From Hirschia sp964351655 (GTDB lineage: Bacteria; Pseudomonadota; Alphaproteobacteria; Caulobacterales; Hyphomonadaceae): DNA of 64,000 bases. This document shows, one piece after another, positions 34,827-42,671 of the stretch (the first letter of the stretch is position 1; each line of letters opens with the position of its first letter). The DNA is taken from contig CAYGPD010000005.1 of NCBI GenBank assembly GCA_964351655.1, forward strand, positions 1-64,000, read 5' to 3'. The notes under the pieces were generated by a model. The model was given only the letters and a program-made list of their open reading frames with translations, searched no databases and was not told the origin of the DNA. The translations under genes were made by a program, and so were the position numbers.

Positions 34827-34864
34827 CCTTCGTGCGAAGGAACCAAATGGTTTTGGGGGTTCCT
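34827..34864 (+). repeat. Two overlapping hairpins in the leader of the 11-mer lipoprotein gene
   Basis: CCTTCGTGCGAAGG (34827-34840) forms a short hairpin, and AGGAACC (34838-34844) pairs with GGTTCCT (34858-34864). They share three bases, so they exclude each other. The ribosome site AAGGGGG is 20 nt further on. This might be a simple stabilising leader or a switch; nothing more can be said. Confidence 0.4.
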
Positions 34865-34897
34865 AAAACACTTGTTGACCGAAGGGGGTCTATACCG

Positions 34898-35311
34898 ATG
34901 AACATGAAATCTAAATTACTACTTGTTGCTGCGGCATCCGTTCTTGGATTGTCTGCATGTCAAAAAGCTGAAGAAGCTGCAAACAGCGCTGCTGAAGCTG
35001 CTGGAAGCGCAGTAGATGCGACTGCTGAAGCAGCTGGCAACGCTGTTGATGCAACAGTTGAAGCTGCTGGTGAAGTAGCTGATGCAACAGGCGAAGCTGC
35101 AAGTAACGCTGTTGAGGGCGCTGCTGATCTAGCTGAAAAAGCTGGCGAGGCTGTTGAAGGCGCTGCTGAGAAAGCTGGCGAAGTTGCAAGCGATGCAAAA
35201 GACAAAGCCGCTTCTGCTTTGGACGGCATGAAAGAAGATGCTTCTGATAAAGCTGGTGAAGTTGTTGACGCTGCAAAAGCTGAAGCAGACAAGCACACAG
35301 ACGGTCACTAG
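34898..35311 (+). CDS. Ala/Glu-rich lipoprotein with tandem 11-mer (LEA-like) repeats
   Basis: Lipoprotein of 137 residues (lipobox LSAC) whose mature part is built from 11-residue units: AEAAGSAVDAT, AEAAGNAVDAT, VEAAGEVADAT and GEAASNAVEGA, then degenerate units KAGEAVEGAAE and KAGEVASDAKD. The underlying 33-bp tandem repeat is visible at 34991-35122. The 11-mer amphipathic periodicity recalls LEA group 3 and apolipoprotein-like proteins. ATG at 34898 has an AAGGGGG site. A terminator shared with the convergent VUT gene follows. A membrane-surface or desiccation/osmotic protective role is speculative. Confidence 0.75.
   Translation: MNMKSKLLLVAAASVLGLSACQKAEEAANSAAEAAGSAVDATAEAAGNAVDATVEAAGEVADATGEAASNAVEGAADLAEKAGEAVEGAAEKAGEVASDAKDKAASALDGMKEDASDKAGEVVDAAKAEADKHTDGH
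34991..35122 (+). repeat. Four 33-bp tandem repeats within the lipoprotein gene
   Basis: Four degenerate 33-bp units, each encoding an 11-residue block of pattern xEAAxxxxDAT or similar. The bases differ mostly at third positions, indicating an old expansion held by selection on the protein. Confidence 0.75.
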
Positions 35312-35363
35312 AGCGTTAAAAAGTTGCTATCAGCTTTTTTATAAGTGCTGATTAAAACGCACA

Positions 35364-35397
35364 AAAGGCGGTTCCTTATTCTGGAGCCGCCTTTTTT
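35364..35397. terminator. Terminator shared by the convergent lipoprotein and VUT genes
   Basis: AAGGCGGTTCC (35365-35375) pairs with GGAGCCGCCTT (35383-35393), one G-U pair, followed by TTTT on the plus strand. The VUT stop codon lies within it. Confidence 0.88.
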
Positions 35398-36029
35398 GTT
35401 GTCTTATTTTGTCCTTGAGTTTCTCTGGAGCGGACAATGGCAGATACAATGGCCGCTCCAAACAGTTTCCCGATGATTGACATAAGCCAGTTGGGAAATG
35501 TGAGAAACTTTGCGCCCAAAAGGAATATAGTCGTATCGAGAGGCGCAGCGATTGTGCTTGAAAGCATAATACGCGTTGATAATCGAAATCGTGTAAAGGT
35601 GAAAAGCGCCCAATCTACGAGTTCGGCTATGGCAAAAGCTGTGGCTGAGGCAAGAGCGATATTAGGGCTGGCATAATAAAACGACCATCCAACCCCAATC
35701 AGCATTGCAAATAAAACTCGATGTTTCATTTCTTGTTGTGTAAAATCACGCACGACGAGAACCAAACCTGTAACAATCGTGACGGGATTGAACCCAAATT
35801 CAGGTGCAAAGGGGAGCGCTATATTTGGTGCCCAGCCAAAACTCCAATTTACAAAGGGAATGAGGGCTACATAAATCATTGCCCAAGTGCGTCCACCCAG
35901 GCTCCAAAGGATTGTGAATGTCGCCGCGTATCCAACTAAGATGAAGCCCAGATGGTCGGGGGAGCGATATGCGATGGCGCTGATTGTTGCATTTAGGACA
36001 TTCAAGGCCGGATCTGTCGGAAGTTGCAT
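35376..36029 (-). CDS. VUT family transporter (YhhQ-like queuosine precursor transporter)
   Basis: Six-helix membrane protein of the VUT/YhhQ (DUF165) family; E. coli YhhQ imports preQ0/preQ1 for queuosine synthesis. Landmarks: the conserved first cytoplasmic block YVALIPFVNWSFGW, VTGLVLVVRDFTQQE, the helix AELVDWALFTFTRFR and PLDTTIFLLGAKF. ATG at 36029 (MQLPTDP) is chosen because the 63 codons upstream look like leader sequence. Ends on the shared terminator. It diverges from folA, 128 nt away. Confidence 0.85.
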   Translation of the reverse strand: MQLPTDPALNVLNATISAIAYRSPDHLGFILVGYAATFTILWSLGGRTWAMIYVALIPFVNWSFGWAPNIALPFAPEFGFNPVTIVTGLVLVVRDFTQQEMKHRVLFAMLIGVGWSFYYASPNIALASATAFAIAELVDWALFTFTRFRLSTRIMLSSTIAAPLDTTIFLLGAKFLTFPNWLMSIIGKLFGAAIVSAIVRSRETQGQNKTTKKAAPE

Positions 36030-36157
36030 TTTCTCGGCCTTGTCGTGAGTGTTTATTGATACTTGCTGAATTGTTTGATTGTGCAAATGCTTGGCGGCGT
36101 TTAGCAAGTTATAGTGAATATAAAAATAGCTTAAGTGAGCAATTGCGCACTGATTAT

Positions 36158-36718
36158 ATGGACATAAGGCAGAGAGATATTTTGACACACGATTTTTCAC
36201 GTGCACCGAAATTAGCAATGATTGTGGCGCGGGCGCGCAATGGCGTGATTGGAGTGGACGGCGATTTGCCGTGGCGGTTGAGAGGCGATTTGCAGTTTTT
36301 TAAAGCAACAACGCTTGGGAAACCTGTAATTATGGGGCGCAAAACGTGGGAAAGTCTGCCCTTTAAGCCATTGAAAGGGCGTGCAAATTTAGTGGTGTCG
36401 CGTCAGCATGAGTTTGATGCAGAGGGTGCGCGTGTGTTTCCTAGCATAGGCGTTGCAATCGCAGCAGGGCGAACGATTGCCTATAAGTCAAACATAGATG
36501 AAGTTATGATTATAGGAGGTGGTGCGATTTATCGTGCGGCTTTTAAAGAAGTTGATGTGCTGTATGTAACTGATGTAGATGCTGCACCGGAAGGGGACAC
36601 ATTTTTTCCGCAAATCGACCCTAAAGTTTGGGAATGTGTTGATGAAACGCATCAAGCGGCAGATGCAGACAATGATCATGCGTTTGTGATGAGGAAATTG
36701 GTACGTAAAGCAGAATAG
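36158..36718 (+). CDS. folA: Dihydrofolate reductase
   Basis: NADPH-dependent reduction of dihydrofolate, coupled to thymidylate synthase. Recognisable blocks: MIVARARNGVIGVDGDLPWR (the Met20-type loop), LRGDLQFFKATTLGKPVIMG with the catalytic Asp, GRKTWESLP and MIIGGGAIYRAAF. Length from ATG at 36158 is 186 residues, slightly long because of an N-terminal tail; a TTG at 36182 with an AGAGAG site would give a more usual start. It lies 1.5 kb from thyA, on the same strand. Confidence 0.95.
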   Translation: MDIRQRDILTHDFSRAPKLAMIVARARNGVIGVDGDLPWRLRGDLQFFKATTLGKPVIMGRKTWESLPFKPLKGRANLVVSRQHEFDAEGARVFPSIGVAIAAGRTIAYKSNIDEVMIIGGGAIYRAAFKEVDVLYVTDVDAAPEGDTFFPQIDPKVWECVDETHQAADADNDHAFVMRKLVRKAE

Positions 36719-36758
36719 GTAATGCTTTGGTATCATTGTAATTATCTGAAGGAATAGC

Positions 36759-38006
36759 ATGCTTCGCATTATTGCTGTCTGGTTCGCGCTGTATCTTTGT
36801 TTGGCATCGTCGGCGATTGCGTTTGTAGTGGAGGGGCCACGCAAATCAACGGGAAATGCAATTGAAGACCTGAAACGGGCGTCCAGATGGGCTATGACGT
36901 CTGGCTCCTTAGTGGAAACAGGGCAACGTGGCTTAGGCGGTGGATTAGAATACTCAGTTGATTCAAGTGTTTGCACGATAAACTTTATAGACGATACGTC
37001 ATGTGAAGATGCAAAACAGGTTATTTCTCAGGCGCTGGGACGGTGGGCTGATGGGCATCCTGTGTTGAGGTTTACTGATGTCTCAGAGCGGATAAGTCCG
37101 GCTTTTCCACTGGCTGTATTAGGAGAAACGGACCAAGGTGCTGAGATTGATTTTTATGCATCAACGGCGATGGAATTTCCAAATTTTCAAAATGCTTTGA
37201 TGAATGGCTATACGATTTTTTATGATCGGCCCACTGATTACGTCACTTTATCCAACAATGAGCGCTCCACGTTGGTGCGTGATCGCATTGAGAGTGCGGA
37301 TGTGCGCGTGAATAAAGAGCGGTGTTACTATGTGGATGAAACTTATGAGCTATCGCGTCCAGATTGCGTGCATTTTCCGACACTTATCTTCCATGAAATT
37401 GGGCATGCATTAGGATTAGGCCACCCTGAAGAAAAGCCGTCTCTCAATATCGATTCGGACGATGTGCCCTATAACCCGATGCCGATAAACTGTAATTCCA
37501 GCAGCGAGGGACTTAAAGTATCCCGCAACGTTACCGGCAGCGCTGTTATGGTGCGCCGTAACGTGCACGCGCCGGGTTTATGGCGGCGAGGCTTGAATTA
37601 TGATGATGTGGCGGGGCGCGATGCTCTCTACCCTCATTGTGGGATAGAAGTTAAGCCACGCTTTAGTCAGCTATGGGGGAGCTTTGCACGATCAGCTATG
37701 GGAGAGGTGGGTGTCTCCAAGGGGGCTGATACCCAAGAGATAGCCCAGCAGGTGGCCTTGCGGGATTGCTCTGCAACGGGCCAGCAGTGTGGTGTGGTGC
37801 AAGTGTTTAATGGGTGTGTTGCCTACGCAATGGCAAAAGAGGATGTTTCAATTGCCCAATCTGCATTCGATGCCAGATATTGGGGGATAGCAACGGCGCA
37901 AGACCCTGTTGCGGCGCGAGTTAATGCTATTCGAAAATGCAATCTTGAGCGAGGCATCGGAAATGCGTGCCGCGTGCATACAGAATTTTGCGCATTCGAT
38001 GAATAA
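36759..38006 (+). CDS. Exported matrixin-family metalloprotease with C-terminal DUF4189 domain
   Basis: Secreted zinc protease of the matrixin (M10-like) type. The N-terminal signal peptide is MLRIIAVWFALYLCLA. The zinc site is HEIGHALGLGHPEE (HExxHxxGxxH), about residues 210-222. The C-terminal 110 residues match DUF4189: QLWGSFARSAMGEVG, VALRDCSATGQQCGVVQVF and WGIATAQDPVAARVNAIRKC, with paired Cys. The fusion of a matrixin protease with DUF4189 is unusual. The protein acts outside the inner membrane; the substrate is not known. Confidence 0.85.
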   Translation: MLRIIAVWFALYLCLASSAIAFVVEGPRKSTGNAIEDLKRASRWAMTSGSLVETGQRGLGGGLEYSVDSSVCTINFIDDTSCEDAKQVISQALGRWADGHPVLRFTDVSERISPAFPLAVLGETDQGAEIDFYASTAMEFPNFQNALMNGYTIFYDRPTDYVTLSNNERSTLVRDRIESADVRVNKERCYYVDETYELSRPDCVHFPTLIFHEIGHALGLGHPEEKPSLNIDSDDVPYNPMPINCNSSSEGLKVSRNVTGSAVMVRRNVHAPGLWRRGLNYDDVAGRDALYPHCGIEVKPRFSQLWGSFARSAMGEVGVSKGADTQEIAQQVALRDCSATGQQCGVVQVFNGCVAYAMAKEDVSIAQSAFDARYWGIATAQDPVAARVNAIRKCNLERGIGNACRVHTEFCAFDE

Positions 38007-38065
38007 ATATCGTATGGTTGACGTGTTTATCTGGTGATATTAAAATCGCCGCTAACTGCGGGGCA

Positions 38066-38911
38066 TTACACGTTAAGCAGGTCCATCCGGTCAGGATTGT
38101 AGGTGTTGAGCCAAGAGTTGACGATTGGCAAAACCCACTCTGTTGCATCATTGATGAATGCGCGTACTTGCACAGGGTCATAGGATGGAAGTGCAGCCAT
38201 ATCGTAGGCGCGTTGAATGTCGTCTTTGTGATCGGGGTGATGCAGCGTGAAAATATCACGGCGAATGTCGAGATCTTCCGTGTATACTTGTTCGGCAGCC
38301 ATGACGCTGGCGTACCCGGCTGATACAACTGCGTGGCCGACATTAGCAGAAACCGAGCGAATAACACGGCGACTGTCTGATGAAAGTGTTTTTTGTTTTG
38401 CGTCTTGTAGGCGGCTCTCAAAGCTCACCAACATCGGGTTGGCAATGCCTTCAACAATAGGCTGCTGCGTGATGAGGCGCGTAACACTGCGTCCGCCAAT
38501 ACAGATAGAGTTCACACTCAACCGGAATTTTGCAGGAGATGTTTGTCCCATAGGGCAAAATACATCAAGCCATTTAAGAACGTGAACGTTGATCCCAAAC
38601 TTACAGTTATGCATGCGGCGCAATTCTTCAGCTGCAAGCAATGTCCAATTGTCAGAGTTTTCAGGGTGTGTGTTTGGCGCAAGCACGATCATGATTGAGC
38701 CGCCGCCGGGACGGTTGCGTGCAGCGGGCCCGGATAGATAAACACTGTGCAGAGCTTCACCAAAACGTTCAAGTGCAACGTCAACGGCACTTTCGGAGAG
38801 ATTTGACCAAAGTGGGCTTAGATCTTGCCGTTTAACAGCAGCATTCATGACGCGTCCAAATTCATCCTGTGGCCAGAATTTACCACGGATTGGGTAGGCT
38901 AAAGACGTCAT
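38066..38911 (-). CDS. Hypothetical protein, possible degenerate nucleotidyltransferase fold
   Basis: 281-residue soluble protein without a named family. Residues about 45-75 (ALERFGEALHSVYLSGPAARN then GGGSIMIVLAP) resemble the GS-x10-DxD strand-turn of nucleotidyltransferases, but the GS is GP and the Asp residues of the metal site are absent (SIMIVL). The rest is helical, with a conserved-looking DIFTLHHPDHKDDIQRAYDM. It may be a non-catalytic relative of an NTase-type protein, or just similar by chance. ATG at 38911 has a GGAGCC site. It lies downstream of mrp on the same strand, across 190 nt. Confidence 0.55.
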   Translation of the reverse strand: MTSLAYPIRGKFWPQDEFGRVMNAAVKRQDLSPLWSNLSESAVDVALERFGEALHSVYLSGPAARNRPGGGSIMIVLAPNTHPENSDNWTLLAAEELRRMHNCKFGINVHVLKWLDVFCPMGQTSPAKFRLSVNSICIGGRSVTRLITQQPIVEGIANPMLVSFESRLQDAKQKTLSSDSRRVIRSVSANVGHAVVSAGYASVMAAEQVYTEDLDIRRDIFTLHHPDHKDDIQRAYDMAALPSYDPVQVRAFINDATEWVLPIVNSWLNTYNPDRMDLLNV

Positions 38912-39102
38912 GGGCTAGGCTCCGTCAAGGCGATATGAAAACGAATATAGCTTTCTGCTAGACCGATACCTCCTGCAATGAAGAGGCCGAACCTATAGGA
39001 AACCCTAAAAAAAGGTTAAAATAAATAGGCTCGGCTTAATATTCTGTGAGAAAATGCAATAACGACGGGAGTTTTTGCACTTAATAGGGTTAATGGAAGT
39101 GT

Positions 39103-40338
39103 TTATTCGAAGATGATTTGAGGGGGGGCTTTTCCAAGGGGGGCATCTAATGAGGCGATCACTTTTTCTGCTAATAGGCGAAAACTGTCTTGGACTGGGC
39201 CAGCCTCCAATGCGGCGGGTGTGCCTGCATCTCCTGATTCTCGGATAGATTGCACAATTGGCAATTCACCAAGGAAAGGTGTTCCCAGTGCTTCAGCAGT
39301 GCGACGCGCGCCGCCTTCGCCAAAAATGTATGAGCGGTTTTTGCTTACCGGATCTTCAAACCACGCCATGTTTTCAATAATGCCAAGCACGGGGGTATGA
39401 GTTTTGTGGAACATGGCAACGCCGCGACGAACATCGGCAAGGGCAACTTCTTGCGGTGTTGAGACAATAATTGACGCTGTTAGCGGTGCGCGTTGAGCAA
39501 GCGAGAGCTGAATATCGCCCGTACCCGGAGGTGTATCTACGAAAAGAATATCAAGATCAGCCCACGCCACATCTTGCATCATCTGATTGATTGCGGAGAC
39601 GACAACTGGACCGCGCCAGATCATAGGTGCGTCAGTATCTGCTAGATATCCAATTGACATCGTTTTTATGCCATGGGCTTCAATGGGAATAAGCTTGCCA
39701 TCTTTACCTTGCTCGGGAGAGATTTTCGCTGTTCCAAACATTGTTGGAATAGATGGACCATATACGTCTGTATCTAATATACCGACCTTTAAACCCATTT
39801 GCGCGCAAGCGATTGCAAGATTGCTCGTAACCGTGGATTTGCCAACGCCGCCTTTGGCACTGGCAATTGCGATCATTGCATTCACGCCAGGAATTTTGGC
39901 GCGTTCAGGCGGAGCTGCTTTTGATGTTCCTCCCATCGCTGGTGGGCGTTTTGAATCTTGGGCGGCGACATTATCACCTTTTTGCATGCGGCGAGATGCT
40001 CCAGACGCAAGGGGGGCGTTTTGAGCCGTTTTTTCTGGTGAAGGCGCGCGCGCTTGAGGGCGGTCAGAGTGCGACGTCATAATGACTGTAACAGCCTCAA
40101 CGCCTTCAATATCTAAGACAGCTTTTTCCGCTTCTTGCTTGAGAGAATCAGCTTGAGGAGAGGGGCCGCCATTGATTTCTAGGATAAAACCAACCTTTGC
40201 ACCGACTGTTTCTCCCGTCTGAAGGGAAAAACCTTGAACTTTCTGGGATGATACGAGACCTTTTTTCGTGTCTGGGTGTATAATTGTGTCCAGAACGTCT
40301 AGAACTGTCTGTTTGAGGCCAGAATTCGTGTTTGTCAC
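39103..40338 (-). CDS. mrp: Mrp/ApbC-type P-loop iron-sulfur carrier ATPase
   Basis: MRP/NBP35 family ATPase that helps deliver or load Fe-S clusters. The deviant Walker A is ASAKGGVGKSTV, with FVDTPPGTGDIQLSL as switch II and GIIENMAWF. It has an N-terminal MIP18-type domain (LKQTVLDVLDTIIHPDT) and a Pro/Ala-rich linker; total 411 residues, normal for alphaproteobacteria. The block after GIIENM has no CxxC: the whole protein contains one Cys, at IACAQ. The start is GTG (40338) with a GGAAAG-like site. It is divergent from hflK, with 78 nt between them. Confidence 0.92.
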   Translation of the reverse strand: MTNTNSGLKQTVLDVLDTIIHPDTKKGLVSSQKVQGFSLQTGETVGAKVGFILEINGGPSPQADSLKQEAEKAVLDIEGVEAVTVIMTSHSDRPQARAPSPEKTAQNAPLASGASRRMQKGDNVAAQDSKRPPAMGGTSKAAPPERAKIPGVNAMIAIASAKGGVGKSTVTSNLAIACAQMGLKVGILDTDVYGPSIPTMFGTAKISPEQGKDGKLIPIEAHGIKTMSIGYLADTDAPMIWRGPVVVSAINQMMQDVAWADLDILFVDTPPGTGDIQLSLAQRAPLTASIIVSTPQEVALADVRRGVAMFHKTHTPVLGIIENMAWFEDPVSKNRSYIFGEGGARRTAEALGTPFLGELPIVQSIRESGDAGTPAALEAGPVQDSFRLLAEKVIASLDAPLGKAPPQIIFE

Positions 40339-40416
40339 GGTTGAAGCTTTCCAAAGTTAAACGATATTAGATAGTTGATATAGTGCAAACTTATAAATCC
40401 GAAAGGAGTGGCGTAA

Positions 40417-41517
40417 ATGCCTTGGAACGATAATAAGGGCGGCAAAGGTCCGTGGGGCGATGGTCCTACAGGATCTGGCGGCGAAGATAAGAGTCCTTGG
40501 GGGCGTCCGGGCGATAATGGACAGCAAGGTCCAGACCTAGAGGATAGTTTACGCAAAATGCAAGAGAAGTTTGCAAATCGTCGCAAGGGCGGCGGTCGCG
40601 GCGGAAATGGCGGCAAAAGCAGTGGCGGTGGATTTAATGGTGCAGGGTTTGCGCTATTTGCTGTTATTGCGGCAGTTGGCTGGGTTGCGACAGGTGTGTT
40701 TCAGGTAAATGAGCAAGAACAAGCGGTTGTTCTTCGATTTGGTGAATACCACTCCACACGTGGACCAGGTTTCCAATTGCGTTTCCCTGACCCTATTGAG
40801 ACGCATCAGATTGTACCTGTAAACAAAATCCAAAGTATTGAAGTAGGTGCTGGCGCTAAAGGTCAGATGCTTACGGGCGATGCAAATATTGTGGATGTTG
40901 ATTTTAAGGTGTTCTGGAAGGTGTCCAACCCTCAAGATTTCCTTTTCAATGTGAAAAGACCTGTCGATATGTTGCGTGCTGTTGCTGAAAGCTCCATGCG
41001 TGAAGTCGTAGGTAAACGTGATTTGCAGCCTATTATTACAACAGGCCGTGATGAAGTGGCGGCAAGCGTTTTGCAATTGATGCAAGATACGCTTGATAGC
41101 TATGGCGCGGGTATCCAGATTACTGAAATTAACGTTGCTAAATCTGACCCACCAGCAGAAGTTATCGATGCATTCCGTGACGTACGTAACGCGGGTCAAG
41201 ATAAAGAAACAACAATCAACCAAGCCAAAGCATATGCGAATAATGTTGTTCCGCGTGCGCGTGGTGAAGCTGAAAAATTACTTCAGGAAGCTGAAGCATA
41301 TCGTTCTCAAGTTATCTCTGTTGCGACAGGTGAAGCGGAACGTTTCCGTTTAATCTATGAAGAATACCGTAAAGCGCCTCGCGTGACACGTGAGCGTATG
41401 TATCTTGAGACGATGGAAGAAGTGCTTGGTCGTTCTGACACTATGATTTTGGATAGTAGTTCAGGTGCGTTGCCATATCTTCCTCTTGATCAGCTTCGTC
41501 GCAAGGAGACAAAATAA
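40417..41517 (+). CDS. hflK: HflK, SPFH membrane protein of the HflKC complex
   Basis: Membrane-anchored SPFH (band 7) protein that, with HflC, forms a ring around FtsH and modulates its proteolysis. N-terminus is Gly/Pro-rich and hydrophilic (MPWNDNKGGKGPWGDG), followed by one membrane segment (GFALFAVIAAVGWVATGVF), then the SPFH domain (VVLRFGEYHSTRGPGFQLRF) and a coiled coil ending in ARGEAEKLLQEAEAYRS. The gene overlaps hflC by one base (TAATG), the mark of a tight operon. Diverges from mrp. Confidence 0.96.
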   Translation: MPWNDNKGGKGPWGDGPTGSGGEDKSPWGRPGDNGQQGPDLEDSLRKMQEKFANRRKGGGRGGNGGKSSGGGFNGAGFALFAVIAAVGWVATGVFQVNEQEQAVVLRFGEYHSTRGPGFQLRFPDPIETHQIVPVNKIQSIEVGAGAKGQMLTGDANIVDVDFKVFWKVSNPQDFLFNVKRPVDMLRAVAESSMREVVGKRDLQPIITTGRDEVAASVLQLMQDTLDSYGAGIQITEINVAKSDPPAEVIDAFRDVRNAGQDKETTINQAKAYANNVVPRARGEAEKLLQEAEAYRSQVISVATGEAERFRLIYEEYRKAPRVTRERMYLETMEEVLGRSDTMILDSSSGALPYLPLDQLRRKETK

Positions 41518-42464
41518 TGGGTAAGATTTTAGGGCCATTTGCGCTTATTCTTGTAGGGCTTGGTGCGATTATCGCATTTAACTCTTTTTATATTGTCCGT
41601 GTTGATGAACAAGCAATCTTGCTTCAATTGGGGCAAGCTCAAGGTGTGATTAACGCGCCTAAGCGTGCGGCGGCGCCTGCGGCGGCTGATGGTGCTGTCA
41701 TTGAGTATGACAACCTCAACAAAGCTGAGTCTGAAGCGGGATTGCACTTTAAAGTGCCATTCCTTCAAAATGTAGCAATTTTCGATAAGAAGAATCTTGG
41801 TTTTGAGCTTCCTTCGCAAGAAATCATTGCGGCTGACCAAGAGCGGTTGATCGTGGATGCGTTTGCGCGTTGGAAAATTGTTGATCCTCTACAGTTCTTC
41901 CGTTCTGCAAACAATGAAGCCGGTGCCACAGCTCAGCTTCAAGGCATTATGACAGCAGCTCTACGTGAGGTTTTGGGTGATGTGAAAACACCAGACATTA
42001 TCTCAGGTCAGCGTGCTGAATTGATGATGTCTATTCGTGACATTCTAAACCGCGGTGCGGAGCAATACGGTATCGAGATCGTAGACGTGCGCATTACACG
42101 TGCCGACTTGCCGCGTGCAAACTCTGAGCGTGTGTTTACGCGTATGCAGACAGAACGTAACCAAGAAGCGGCGCAAATTCGTGCGGAAGGTGAAGAGCAA
42201 GGCTTACGTATTAGAGCGGAAGCCGACCGTAATGCGACTGTATTGCTTGCTGAAGCTAAAGAACAATCAGAGATCACGAAAGGTGATGGCGATGCGAAAC
42301 GTAACGCCATATATGCTAGTGCATATAACCTTGATCCTGAGTTCTTCTCATTCTACCGTTCTATGGACGCTTATAAAGAAGGTGTGAAAGCAGGTACGCC
42401 AATGGTATTATCGCCTGACAGTGACTTCTTTGGCTATTTTGGTGACAAAGACGGAAAAAAATAG
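41517..42464 (+). CDS. hflC: HflC, SPFH membrane protein of the HflKC complex
   Basis: Partner of HflK. N-terminal membrane helix (GPFALILVGLGAIIAFNSFY) then the SPFH core (VRVDEQAILLQLGQAQG; EAGLHFKVPFLQNV) and the coiled coil AAQIRAEGEEQGLRIRAEAD. Its 315 residues are usual. It begins with the TAATG overlap after hflK. A strong terminator follows at 42523, so the DegP gene may have its own promoter. Confidence 0.96.
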   Translation: MGKILGPFALILVGLGAIIAFNSFYIVRVDEQAILLQLGQAQGVINAPKRAAAPAAADGAVIEYDNLNKAESEAGLHFKVPFLQNVAIFDKKNLGFELPSQEIIAADQERLIVDAFARWKIVDPLQFFRSANNEAGATAQLQGIMTAALREVLGDVKTPDIISGQRAELMMSIRDILNRGAEQYGIEIVDVRITRADLPRANSERVFTRMQTERNQEAAQIRAEGEEQGLRIRAEADRNATVLLAEAKEQSEITKGDGDAKRNAIYASAYNLDPEFFSFYRSMDAYKEGVKAGTPMVLSPDSDFFGYFGDKDGKK

Positions 42465-42522
42465 AGCGGTGAGTTGAGGCTTTATTGTTTCAACTACTGA
42501 CTATTTGGGTCTGCCATGATTT

Positions 42523-42562
42523 TGCCGTCCGGACCGTGCATGGTGTGGACGGCATTTTTTTT
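42523..42562 (+). terminator. Intrinsic terminator of hflKC
   Basis: TGCCGTCC (42523-42530) pairs with GGACGGCA (42547-42554), with a second inner stem (CCGTGCATGG), followed by eight T. Confidence 0.9.
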
Positions 42563-42671
42563 GAATAAGTTATCCACGGGACTCAGAATATGGATATATT
42601 TTTGAGATACGATTGAGTTTCTATGCGCTAACGCGTAATCGGAGTCGTGCTGGAATGAAGGAAGATCGAAT

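Noticed and set aside
34838..34864. GGAAC-like element as another EcfG promoter of the 11-mer lipoprotein
   Set aside because: GGAAC is present, but no CGTT follows at 16 or 17 nt (TCCT stands there); it is better read as an inverted repeat.
34911..35276. Gln/Leu-rich frame on the minus strand of the 11-mer repeat gene
   Set aside because: It is a low-complexity by-product of the 33-bp repeat read on the other strand.
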